Positions 1-6,316 of a stretch of 6,647 bases of DNA are shown one piece after another. The notes under the pieces are model-generated. The model was not told the origin of the DNA and did no database searches. It was given only the letters and a program-made list of their open reading frames with translations. The stretch's first letter is position 1, and each line of letters starts with the position of its first letter. A program made the position numbers and the translations under genes. Origin of the DNA: Anaerohabitans sp036788095 (lineage in GTDB: Bacteria > Zhuqueibacterota > Zhuqueibacteria > Residuimicrobiales > Residuimicrobiaceae). The stretch lies in contig DAIQOA010000230.1 in assembly GCA_036788095.1 (NCBI GenBank), positions 1-6,647 of the forward strand, read 5' to 3'.

Positions 1-56
1 CGGTTCTTTTTCGCCTTTTGGATTTCCAGCGAGGTGACTTTTCTGGTCGCAGACAC
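1..56 (-). CDS. recX: RecX, recombination regulator (N-terminal fragment, runs off the window)
   Basis: Only about 18 codons are present. The reading begins MSATRKVTSLEIQKAKKNR, which matches the usual beta-strand opening of RecX proteins (a T-S/A-L/I-E-x-Q-K-x-x-x-x-R pattern). The start is GTG at 56-54. An in-frame TAG at 65-63 lies just upstream, so no earlier start is possible, and a TAGGA ribosome-binding site ends 4 nt before the GTG. The gene follows the recA stop codon by 27 nt, the usual place for recX. RecX family proteins bind RecA filaments and limit their activity. The call rests on a short stretch plus context, and the rest of the gene lies outside the window. Confidence 0.72.
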   Translation of the reverse strand, partial: MSATRKVTSLEIQKAKKN

Positions 57-83
57 GTTTTCCTACCCCGGAGCGCGCGCCGG

Positions 84-1130
84 TTATTTCCCTTTTTTCT
101 CTTCTTTGTCCGGCTCAGCCGCCGCTGCCGTGCGGATCAGTCCCAGGGATTCGCGCACACGGCGTTCGATGGCGTCGACCATCTCCGGATTTTGCAGCAA
201 ATACCGTTTAACGTTTTCACGGCCCTGGCCCAACCGCTCTTCGCCATAGCTGAACCAGGTGCCGCTCTTGTCGATGATCTTGGCGTTCACCGCCAGATCC
301 AGCAGATCGCCGAGTTTGGAAATACCCTCGCCGTAAATGATGTCGAATTCAGCCTCGCGAAAGGGGGAGGCGACTTTGTTCTTGACCACCTTGACTTTAG
401 TGCGGTTGCCGATGACGTTCTCGCCGTCCTTGATGGAAGCGATGCGGCGGATGTCCAGGCGCACGGACGAGTAAAATTTCAACGCCCGGCCGCCGGTGGT
501 GGTTTCGGGGTTGCCGAACATGACGCCGATCTTTTCACGGATCTGGTTGATAAAGACCACGCAGGTGGCGGATTTGCTGATGGCGGCGGTCAATTTGCGC
601 ATCGCCTGCGACATCAGTCGGGCCTGCAGGCCCATCTGGGCATCGCCCATCTCGCCTTCGAGTTCGGCGCGCGGCACCAGGGCGGCCACCGAGTCGATGA
701 CCACGACGTCCAGAGCGCCGCTGCGCACCAGGGTTTCGGTGATCTCGAGCGCCTGCTCGCCGGTGTCGGGTTGCGAGATCAGCAGGTTGTCAACATCCAC
801 GCCCAGCTGGCGCGAGTATTTTGCATCCAGCGCATGTTCCGCATCGATAAAGGCCGCCAGGCCGCCCTTGCGTTGCGCCTCTGCGACGATGTGCAGCGCG
901 AGCGTGGTTTTGCCTGAGGATTCAGGCCCAAAGATTTCGATGATCCTGCCGCGCGGAACGCCGCCTACGCCCAAAGCCGCATCCAATGATATGGAACCGG
1001 TCGAAATGATGTCGATCCCTTCCGTCCGGTCGTCCCCCAACCACATCACCGAACCTTTGCCGTATTGACGATCCAGTTGCGTCATCGCCAATTCCAGGGC
1101 TTTGCGCTTTTCGTCTTTTTCCTCTGGCAT
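84..1130 (-). CDS. recA: RecA recombinase
   Basis: ATP-dependent recombinase that forms filaments on single-stranded DNA, drives strand exchange and, where LexA exists, stimulates its self-cleavage. The protein is 348 residues, normal for the family. Visible elements are the N-terminal oligomerisation helix (about 5-30), Walker A GPESSGKTT at 68-76, the catalytic glutamate in DAEHALD (E98), Walker B VVVIDSVAAL at 142-151, DNA-binding loop L1 around 156-167, and loop L2 beginning NQIREKIGVMFGNPETTTGG at 195-214. A short, charged, Ala/Glu/Lys-rich tail ends the protein. The frame extends upstream to a TTG at 1172, but the ATG at 1128-1130 is the real start: it has a strong AGAGAGGAG site (1137-1145) 6 nt upstream and gives the normal N-terminus. 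thpR lies upstream after a 96-nt gap, and recX follows 27 nt downstream. Confidence 0.97.
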   Translation of the reverse strand: MPEEKDEKRKALELAMTQLDRQYGKGSVMWLGDDRTEGIDIISTGSISLDAALGVGGVPRGRIIEIFGPESSGKTTLALHIVAEAQRKGGLAAFIDAEHALDAKYSRQLGVDVDNLLISQPDTGEQALEITETLVRSGALDVVVIDSVAALVPRAELEGEMGDAQMGLQARLMSQAMRKLTAAISKSATCVVFINQIREKIGVMFGNPETTTGGRALKFYSSVRLDIRRIASIKDGENVIGNRTKVKVVKNKVASPFREAEFDIIYGEGISKLGDLLDLAVNAKIIDKSGTWFSYGEERLGQGRENVKRYLLQNPEMVDAIERRVRESLGLIRTAAAAEPDKEEKKGK

Positions 1131-1226
1131 GATGGGCTCCTCTCTGATTGATGCGGTGCGCCGATCAATCAATAATTTTTTTAAAGCGATGATTTATTTT
1201 GAGAGCGATTTACACGCTCCGATATC
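1131..1226 (-). promoter_or_regulatory. recA leader: hairpin next to the ribosome-binding site
   Basis: This 96-nt thpR-recA gap holds an AT-rich stretch (1171-1200) and an inverted repeat at 1146-1170. In the RNA the repeat would form a 7-bp stem (GATTGAT/ATCAATC), a single bulged C, a further 3-bp CGG/CCG stem and a CGCA loop. Its base abuts the recA ribosome-binding site (1137-1145). It could be a protein operator or a translation-controlling hairpin. There is no T-run after it, so it is not an intrinsic terminator. I see no clean -35/-10 pair and none of the common LexA boxes (CTGT-N8-ACAG, GAAC-N4-GTTC or GTTC-N7-GTTC). That this gap contains the recA promoter is inference. Confidence 0.45.
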
Positions 1227-1802
1227 CTAATGATTCGTGGTCAATCGCGCGCGCCTCAGCGGCGTATACACCGCTCCCTCGGGACGAAGGTCGCTGCGCA
1301 TCAGCACTACCTCTTGGACGGAGAAACAGAGGTTCTCGACAACAGTGGCCTGCCATTGCCGCGCGAGCGCGGCCACCTCTCTGGGCGCCTTGACGCGGGC
1401 GATGGTCAGATGCGGTGAAAATGGCCGCTCCTCAGGCGCAAAACCATTGGCGCGAAAGGCCTGTTCCATCCGCAGCTGCAATTTCTCCAACTCGCCGCTC
1501 GGTTCACTGAGGCCGGCCCAGAGCACCCGCGGCGCTCGCAGATCGGGAAAACCGCCGGTGCCGCGAAGACTCACTTGAAACCCGTGGCTTTCAGCGCAGC
1601 CCGCCAGCAGCGCATCGGCCGCCGCATCCAGCCGGCCGGGGTCCACATCGCCGAGAAATTTCAGCGTCAGGTGCAGTCCCTCGGGCTTGGGCCAACTGAC
1701 CGCTCCCCTGGCCAAAGGCCTTAGCCGGCTCTGCAGCTCGGCCAGTTTTTTTTTGATCTCCTCCGGCAGTTCGATGCAGACGAAGGATCGATAGCCCGGC
1801 AT
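1227..1802 (-). CDS. thpR: RNA 2',3'-cyclic 3'-phosphodiesterase (2H family, formerly LigT)
   Basis: A 191-residue cytoplasmic protein of the 2H phosphoesterase superfamily. The two signature H-x-T motifs are HLTL at 44-47 and HLTI at 131-134, spaced as usual, and they form the catalytic pair that opens 2',3'-cyclic phosphates on RNA ends to 2'-phosphates. The opening RSFVCIELPEEIK is a typical ThpR N-terminus, as is the second-half sequence RPFSPHLTIAR. The start ATG (1800-1802) lies 4 nt after the cinA stop codon. The ribosome-binding site is weak (AGGG inside the end of cinA), so translational coupling to cinA is likely. Codons 17-19 are AAA AAA AAA, a nine-A run (1746-1754). The cinA-thpR-recA order is known in several phyla. 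The biological RNA substrate is not evident from context. Confidence 0.93.
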   Translation of the reverse strand: MPGYRSFVCIELPEEIKKKLAELQSRLRPLARGAVSWPKPEGLHLTLKFLGDVDPGRLDAAADALLAGCAESHGFQVSLRGTGGFPDLRAPRVLWAGLSEPSGELEKLQLRMEQAFRANGFAPEERPFSPHLTIARVKAPREVAALARQWQATVVENLCFSVQEVVLMRSDLRPEGAVYTPLRRARLTTNH

Positions 1803-1806
1803 GGAA

Positions 1807-3045
1807 TCAAAGCCCTAATATTTTTTTGCGCAGCAGGTTCAGGGCGCTGTTGGCGAACCGCTCTTTATTCAGCCAGCGTTCGCCGCTGTAAACGTGCCGC
1901 TCACACTGCGATCCGGTTTTATCCGCCACGCCGATGAACACCAGGCCCACCGGTTTATCGTCGCTGCCGCCGCCGGGTCCGGCGATGCCGGTGGTGGCTA
2001 TTCCATAATCCACGCCGGCGAGGCGTCGCACATTTTCCGCCATGGCCGCTGCCACCTGTTCACTCACGGCGCCATGTTGTTCGATCAACGCCGCGGGGAC
2101 CTGCAGCAGCTCGGTTTTGGCGCGGTTGCTGTAGCACACCACGCCACGCTCGAAATAGGCCGAACTGCCGGCGATGTTGGTCAGCTTGTGCGCGACCAGT
2201 CCGCCGGTGCAAGACTCTGCCGCAGCCACCGTGGCTTGCCTTTGTACTAAAAGCTCCGCGACCACCTGTTCCAGGGTGCACTCATGGTCCGCATAAATAT
2301 AACGGCCCGCCCGTTCCGCCACCCGGGCGGCCGCCTGCTCCAGCTTTTGCCGCGCCTCATCGGCCGAGGCGCCCTGTGCGATCAGGCGGACTTGCACGCC
2401 GGAGGGCGCGGGCAAAAAGGCCATTTTGGCCCAGCGTTCGACCTCAGCGGGATCGCCGATCTTTTCGTACAGCATGCTTTCGGCAATGCCGTTGGTGCAG
2501 AATATTTTCGATTCCATGAACCATCCGGTCTGCCGGGCGCGGATCTCCGGCAAAATGCTTTCGCTCATCATGCCCTGCATTTCATGGGGCACGCCGGGCA
2601 TTACGTACATATGCCGGCCGGACCGTTCAAAATGATATCCCGGCGCTGTTCCCTGCCGGTTGTAAATCACCTGCGCAGCTCTCGGCGCCATGGCCTGGCT
2701 TTCGTTGGACTTGGCCAGCGGCAGACCGCGGTGGCGAAATCGTTCGCGGATCTGATCCAGCACCACCGGGTTGAGGATCAGATCGCATTGAAAGTATTGG
2801 CACATAACCGAGCGGGTGATGTCGTCGTGGGTCGGGCCAAGGCCGCCGGTGATCAGGATGATCTCCGAGCGCTGCTCCGCCGCTGCCAGGGCGGCGAGGA
2901 TCATGGCCTCATCATCGCCCACGGTGGTGACTTGAAGCACCGGCACGCCGATCAACAGCAGCTGCCGGCCCATCCAGGCGGCGTTGCTGTTCATGGTTTT
3001 TCCACTGATCAGCTCATCGCCGATCGATATGATTTCCGCGTGCAT
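1807..3045 (-). CDS. cinA: CinA: MoCF-like nucleotide hydrolase fused to nicotinamide-nucleotide amidase (PncC domain)
   Basis: A full two-domain CinA of 412 residues. The N-terminal molybdopterin-binding-like domain (about 1-170) carries the IGDELISG motif (8-15), TGGLGPTHDD (66-75) and MPGVPHEM (149-156). In studied homologues this domain hydrolyses ADP-ribose-type nucleotides. The C-terminal PncC domain (about 255-412) carries AESCTGG (276-282), CYSN (304-307), GAVSE (325-329) and TTGIAGPGGG (351-360). These are signatures of enzymes that deamidate nicotinamide mononucleotide to nicotinic acid mononucleotide in NAD salvage. The name comes from 'competence induced', but nothing here shows competence regulation. 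The ATG at 3043-3045 lies 6 nt after the pgpA stop codon, and its AGGA ribosome-binding site overlaps that stop codon. thpR follows after 4 nt, so pgpA, cinA and thpR are almost certainly one transcript. Confidence 0.96.
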   Translation of the reverse strand: MHAEIISIGDELISGKTMNSNAAWMGRQLLLIGVPVLQVTTVGDDEAMILAALAAAEQRSEIILITGGLGPTHDDITRSVMCQYFQCDLILNPVVLDQIRERFRHRGLPLAKSNESQAMAPRAAQVIYNRQGTAPGYHFERSGRHMYVMPGVPHEMQGMMSESILPEIRARQTGWFMESKIFCTNGIAESMLYEKIGDPAEVERWAKMAFLPAPSGVQVRLIAQGASADEARQKLEQAAARVAERAGRYIYADHECTLEQVVAELLVQRQATVAAAESCTGGLVAHKLTNIAGSSAYFERGVVCYSNRAKTELLQVPAALIEQHGAVSEQVAAAMAENVRRLAGVDYGIATTGIAGPGGGSDDKPVGLVFIGVADKTGSQCERHVYSGERWLNKERFANSALNLLRKKILGL

Positions 3046-3051
3046 ATAGTC

Positions 3052-3531
3052 CTAGAAAAGGGATGTGTACAGAGTCCGGCCGATCTGCAAAACCAGATTG
3101 GCATAAACGCCCGCCGCCACATCATCGGTCATGATGCCCCAACCCCCGACCAGGTTTTCCGCATCGCGAACCGGCGACGGCTTGAAAATGTCAAAAAAAC
3201 GGAACAGCAAGAATCCCGCTAAAAGCAGGAGCGGGGTACGCGGCATGAACCACACCGCGATCCACTGACCGACCACCTCGTCCCAATTCACCCGCCCAGG
3301 ATCCTTGCCCCAGAGGGACTCACAGCGGCCGGCGGCCCATACGCCGAGAAAATAGGCGACCAGGATGACGGCGAGCAGATCGGCGGCCGTCAGTTCCGGC
3401 AGCAAAGACAGCACCAGCACAGCCAGAAAAGAACCGACCGTGCCCGGCGCTATGGGGAAAAACCCGCTTCCCAGAGTGGTGGCGAGAAGCAGAGCTGGAT
3501 AATCTTTTAAACGAATGGCATCGAGGCGCAT
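3052..3531 (-). CDS. pgpA: Phosphatidylglycerophosphatase A, integral membrane
   Basis: A 159-residue membrane protein of the PgpA family, which dephosphorylates phosphatidylglycerophosphate to phosphatidylglycerol at the inner membrane. Family features in order are GSGFFPIAPGTVGS (21-34), a hydrophobic span (about 35-66), the acidic DEVVG motif (84-88), a second hydrophobic span (about 90-110), RFFDIFKPSP (111-120) and GGWGIMTDDVAAGVYANL (129-146). The last includes the conserved Asp pair D136/D137. The ATG at 3529-3531 has an AAGGA ribosome-binding site at normal spacing. An upstream ATG at 3558-3560 is out of frame. This is probably the first gene of a pgpA-cinA-thpR unit: it follows a 105-nt AT-rich gap containing a TATAAT element. 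Confidence 0.94.
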   Translation of the reverse strand: MRLDAIRLKDYPALLLATTLGSGFFPIAPGTVGSFLAVLVLSLLPELTAADLLAVILVAYFLGVWAAGRCESLWGKDPGRVNWDEVVGQWIAVWFMPRTPLLLLAGFLLFRFFDIFKPSPVRDAENLVGGWGIMTDDVAAGVYANLVLQIGRTLYTSLF

Positions 3532-3583
3532 CAGGTTCCTTTTCGCAGCCGCCTGCCCATGTTTTGATTAATGAAATTAAAAT

Positions 3584-3612
3584 ATTATAAAAAAAAAGCA
3601 TAAAGGCAAGAG
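3584..3612 (-). promoter_or_regulatory. Candidate sigma-70-type promoter for pgpA-cinA-thpR
   Basis: Within the recR-pgpA gap (3532-3636) a perfect TATAAT lies at 3589-3584 on the minus strand, about 50 nt before the pgpA ATG, with AT-rich sequence around it. The -35 side is poor: TTGCCT (3609-3604) would leave only a 14-nt spacer, and the hexamers at 16-17 nt spacing do not resemble TTGACA. The nine-T run 3597-3589 fills the end of the spacer and its last T is the first base of the -10 box. A terminator reading was considered, but no GC-rich hairpin precedes the T-run. Apart from this element I see nothing else in the gap except the pgpA ribosome-binding site. Confidence 0.42.
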
Positions 3613-3636
3613 ATAAAAACGCTTCTGCGGGGACAA

Positions 3637-4233
3637 CTATAACGGCAGGCGCCCGTCCAATGCTCTGGACAGAGTGACCTCATCGGCGTGTTCGATGTCT
3701 GCGCCCATGGGAATGCCCTGGGCGATGCGCGATAGCTTGATCTGCAGAGGTTTGATCAGCTTGGTCAAGTAAAAGAGGGTCGCCTCACCCTCGGTGCTGG
3801 GATTGGTGGCGATGATCACCTCTTGGACGTCGTTCTGCAATCGGACGAGCAGTTCCCTGATTTTCAGATCATCGGGCCCGATGCCGTCCAGAGGCGAGAG
3901 CGCGCCCCCCAGCACGTGATACAGGCCTTTGTACTCGCCGATCTTTTCAAACGCCAATACGTCGTTGGCCTCTTCCACCACGCAGATCATCGACCGGTCG
4001 CGCTGTTCGCTTTTGCAGATGGGACAGGGGTCCTCTTCGGTGATGTTGTAGCAGATCGAACAATAACCCACTTTGCGTTTGAGATCCAACAGCGCCTGCG
4101 ATAGCGCGTCCACCTCAGCAACGGAAGTTTTCAATAGATAGAACACATGCCGTTGCGCGGTTTTGCGGCCGATGCCGGGCAGCTTGGCCAGCTCATGGAT
4201 GGCCCGCTCCACCGTTTCAGAATAGTAGCGCAT
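3637..4233 (-). CDS. recR: RecR, recombination mediator
   Basis: RecR works with RecF and RecO to load RecA at single-strand gaps. From the ATG at 4231-4233 it is 198 residues, the usual family length, and opens MRYYSETVERAI like typical homologues. Features, numbered from that Met, are the helix-hairpin-helix LPGIGRKTAQR (18-28), a four-cysteine zinc finger with C58, C61, C70 and C73, a Toprim domain beginning ICVVEEAND (83-91) and containing ATNPSTEGEAT (142-152), and the C-terminal IPMGADIEHADEVTLSRAL segment. A GTG two codons upstream (4239-4237) is also possible and would give 200 residues. Neither start has a strong ribosome-binding site at good spacing. The gene follows ybaB by about 54 nt, as in the conserved dnaX-ybaB-recR block. 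Confidence 0.95.
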   Translation of the reverse strand: MRYYSETVERAIHELAKLPGIGRKTAQRHVFYLLKTSVAEVDALSQALLDLKRKVGYCSICYNITEEDPCPICKSEQRDRSMICVVEEANDVLAFEKIGEYKGLYHVLGGALSPLDGIGPDDLKIRELLVRLQNDVQEVIIATNPSTEGEATLFYLTKLIKPLQIKLSRIAQGIPMGADIEHADEVTLSRALDGRLPL

Positions 4234-4287
4234 GGGCACCAGGCTCGCGGACCTTAAAACCGGACCGGATGTCGGCGCACGGTCTCA

Positions 4288-4635
4288 TCAGGAAAGCCCC
4301 GGGATTTTCAGACCACCCAGCATGTCGCCGGGATTAAAGCCGCCGGTGGCCTTGGCCATCTGCTCCTCGGCCGCGGCTCTAGAGTTGACCAGCGCCTGGT
4401 TCACCGCGGCCAGCACTAAATCCTCCAGCATCTCCACATCCTGCGGATTAACCACCTCCGGATCGATCTTGATCTGGAGAATTTCCTGACTGCCATTGGC
4501 CGTGACCGTGACCATATTACCGCCGGCGCTGCCGCTGACTCTGAGATCCGCCAGCGCGGCCTGCGCTTTGGCCAGCTCTTCCTGCATCTTTTGCGCTTGT
4601 TTCAACAATCCCGACATGGCGCCTTTGTTCATCAT
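4288..4635 (-). CDS. ybaB: YbaB/EbfC family nucleoid-associated DNA-binding protein
   Basis: A 115-residue small protein. Members of this family form dimers shaped like tweezers, bind DNA and coat or bridge the nucleoid. The N-terminal helix (about 8-30, SGLLKQAQKMQEELAKAQ) is amphipathic and coiled-coil-like. The core contains GGNMVTVTANGSQEILQIKIDP (39-60) and then EMLEDLVLAAVNQAL (68-82). The tail ends in the usual Gly/Pro-rich GGLKIPGL. The frame opens at a GTG (4641), but that codon overlaps the GGGAG ribosome-binding site (4641-4645). The true start is therefore the ATG at 4635, 5 nt after the site, or the adjacent ATG at 4632. The gene lies 12 nt after the dnaX stop codon, and its position between dnaX and recR is diagnostic. 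Confidence 0.94.
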   Translation of the reverse strand: MMNKGAMSGLLKQAQKMQEELAKAQAALADLRVSGSAGGNMVTVTANGSQEILQIKIDPEVVNPQDVEMLEDLVLAAVNQALVNSRAAAEEQMAKATGGFNPGDMLGGLKIPGLS

Positions 4636-4640
4636 ATCCA

Positions 4641-4645
4641 CTCCC
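4641..4645 (-). promoter_or_regulatory. ybaB ribosome-binding site (decides the start)
   Basis: GGGAG lies in the 12-nt dnaX-ybaB gap and overlaps the upstream GTG at 4641-4639. It therefore rules that GTG out as the start and supports ATG 4635 (5-nt spacing) or ATG 4632 (8-nt spacing). Confidence 0.7.
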
Positions 4646-4647
4646 GG

Positions 4648-6279
4648 TTATTTCAAAAATTCCGCGTCAAAGGTATCAACAATTTTTTTAATCAATTCAT
4701 TCTCTTCGGCTAGTTTTTCGAACTCACGTTTGCGGTCGGACGGCAGAACGGCGTTGGGATTTTTCGGCACGCGTCCTTCGGTGTCGCGCACTCCGGCGAC
4801 CTGTAGGCGCACGCCCAGTTGGTCGAAGAGCAGGGATTGCACCTGTTCCCGGTTGGCCTCCAGCGAGCTGATGCTGAACCCGTTATGCGGGGCAAAGCCG
4901 ATCTCCAGCCGGTCCTCGGTCAGGCTCAGCGGCCAGCTTTCGCTCAACAGGGCGCCAAGCGCGATTCGGGTCTTTTTGATATAATCGGTGATCTCCGGCC
5001 AGCGGGCCTCCAGCACAGCCAGAGTAATCTTGGCGCCTGCGTTGGGCGCCGGTGGGACCGCTGCGGCAACAGGGCGCGGTTTGGCGACTGCCGCGCTGGG
5101 TGGAACGGGTGGTGGGACGGCCCTGCGGCCGGTTTCTAAATTAGAGTTTTTTTTTACATCCACTTGCTCTAAAAGCTGCGACAGGCGCACACTGCGGTTG
5201 AGCTTGATCAGTTTAACGATGGTGACTTCCAGATGCAAGCGGGCGTTGGCGCTGCGGCGCAGAAGGTTTTCCGCATCCGCACAGATTTTCGTCAGCCGTA
5301 AGAGATCCTCCACCGACAAGGCGTCTTTCTGCGCCATATAGCGTCCCTTGCTCTCCTCCGAAGCGTCGATCTCGGCCGGGGAGCCGGTGGCTGCGACGAC
5401 AAGAAAATTACGCAGATGTTCCTGCAGCCCGATCATAAATTCGCTGTAATCATAGCCCTCGGAAAAAATACGGCTGGCCAGGCGCACACCCGCCAGCACG
5501 TCGCCGGATTGAATGAGATCGGTCACCTCAAAAAACAGTTGCTGGTCAATGATGCCCAACAGCGTGGCCACGCCCTGCGCCGAGATGGCGGTGCCGGCAT
5601 AGGCGATGATCTGATCCAGTACACTCTGCGAATCGCGCATGCTGCCGTCCGCCTTCACCGCGATCATCCGCAGAGCCTCTTCCTCGATGTCGATGTTTTC
5701 CTGCCGGCACAGTTCAGCCAGCTGCTCCATAATTTTTTTCACGGGCATGCGTTTGAAATCAAACCGCTGACAGCGGGAGAGAATGGTGGCCGGCACCTTG
5801 TGGGCTTCGGTGGTGGCAAAGACAAAGAGCACCTGCGGCGGCGGTTCTTCCAGCGTCTTTAACAACGCGTTGAACGCCTCGTTGGTGAGCATGTGCACTT
5901 CGTCGATGATATAGATGCGGTATTTGCCCGGCGTGGGAGAATAGCGCAATCCTTCGCGCAGGTTACGCACTTCATCGATGCCGCGGTTGGAGGCGCCGTC
6001 GATCTCAAACACGTCGAGGCTGCGGCTCTCATTAATTTCTATGCAGGAGGAGCACTGGTTGCAGGGGGTGATGGTCGGACCTTGATCGCAATTGAGCGCT
6101 TTGGCTAAAATGCGCGCCACCGTGGTCTTGCCCACGCCGCGGGGGCCGGAGAAAAGATACGCGTTGGCGATTCGGTTCTGCCGGATGGCGTTCTGCAGCG
6201 TGTGGGTGACATGCTGCTGCCCCACCACGTCATCGAAAAACATGGGACGATACTTGCGCGCGAGGACCAGGTACGACAT
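4648..6279 (-). CDS. dnaX: DNA polymerase III subunit tau (with probable gamma-like short form)
   Basis: A 543-residue clamp-loader ATPase that joins the polymerase cores and opens the sliding clamp. The start MSYLVLARKYRPMFFDDVVGQ is the classical DnaX N-terminus. It has Walker A GPRGVGKTT (45-53), a zinc-binding module with C64, C73, C76 and C79, Walker B IIDEVHML (124-131), the sensor/arginine-finger segment ATTEAHKVPATILSRC (155-170, R169), and sensor 2 near GSMRDSQS (212-219). The collar domain runs to about 372. A Pro/Ala-rich linker (about 388-415) leads to a C-terminal domain ending IKKIVDTFDAEFLK. The ribosome-binding site is weak (GGAA, 7 nt upstream). A nine-A run encodes V375-K376-K377-N378 just before the linker, with stops close by in both other frames, so a form of about 379 residues is expected as well. 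Confidence 0.97.
   Translation of the reverse strand: MSYLVLARKYRPMFFDDVVGQQHVTHTLQNAIRQNRIANAYLFSGPRGVGKTTVARILAKALNCDQGPTITPCNQCSSCIEINESRSLDVFEIDGASNRGIDEVRNLREGLRYSPTPGKYRIYIIDEVHMLTNEAFNALLKTLEEPPPQVLFVFATTEAHKVPATILSRCQRFDFKRMPVKKIMEQLAELCRQENIDIEEEALRMIAVKADGSMRDSQSVLDQIIAYAGTAISAQGVATLLGIIDQQLFFEVTDLIQSGDVLAGVRLASRIFSEGYDYSEFMIGLQEHLRNFLVVAATGSPAEIDASEESKGRYMAQKDALSVEDLLRLTKICADAENLLRRSANARLHLEVTIVKLIKLNRSVRLSQLLEQVDVKKNSNLETGRRAVPPPVPPSAAVAKPRPVAAAVPPAPNAGAKITLAVLEARWPEITDYIKKTRIALGALLSESWPLSLTEDRLEIGFAPHNGFSISSLEANREQVQSLLFDQLGVRLQVAGVRDTEGRVPKNPNAVLPSDRKREFEKLAEENELIKKIVDTFDAEFLK
5136..5157 (-). promoter_or_regulatory. Slippage site in dnaX: nine A's with stops in both shifted frames
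   Basis: On the minus strand the codons are GTA AAA AAA AAC, with A's at 5155-5147. One extra A, or a -1 ribosomal shift, continues AAA CTC TAA and stops at 5143-5141 (379 residues). Loss of one A continues ACT CTA ATT TAG and stops at 5138-5136 (380 residues). Both would release the ATPase/collar part without the tau C-terminal domains. A5-bp all-GC hairpin (CGGCC-GCAG-GGCCG, 5131-5118) begins 15 nt after the run, further than is usual for a ribosomal frameshift stimulator. No strong Shine-Dalgarno-like stimulator is visible upstream. Transcript slippage, known for a Thermus dnaX A-run, therefore fits at least as well as ribosomal shifting, known for Escherichia coli dnaX. Confidence 0.68.
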
Positions 6280-6316
6280 GGCGTGTTCCGACGATTAGGA
6301 TGGCATTTCAAGAAAG

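Noticed and set aside
18..917. 299-codon open frame on the plus strand opposite recA
   Set aside because: It lies wholly opposite recA apart from its first part and is compositionally a shadow (repeated FADGGG, DLVDKDHA-like stretches that mirror RecA codons).
1131..1172. Longer recA start at TTG 1172
   Set aside because: TTG is a weak start and the added 14 residues do not match the family. The ATG at 1130 has a strong ribosome-binding site.
2284..3222. 312-codon open frame on the plus strand opposite cinA and pgpA
   Set aside because: It is antisense to two confidently identified genes, has a His/Arg/Gly-rich composition typical of mirrored GC-rich codons, and shows no family motif.
3589..3597. 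T9 run after recR read as an intrinsic terminator
   Set aside because: No GC-rich inverted repeat precedes it; it overlaps a perfect -10 element instead.
4240..4287. Possible terminator between ybaB and recR (GACCG/CGGTC repeat followed by TTTT)
   Set aside because: The stem is only about 5 bp with a 12-nt loop, and only four T's follow after a CGG. The genes are normally co-transcribed.
5733..5739. A7 run in the dnaX ATPase region as another slippage site
   Set aside because: It lies within codons 181-183 in the ATPase part, and the -1 frame runs on for over 20 codons before a stop, so no functional product is expected.
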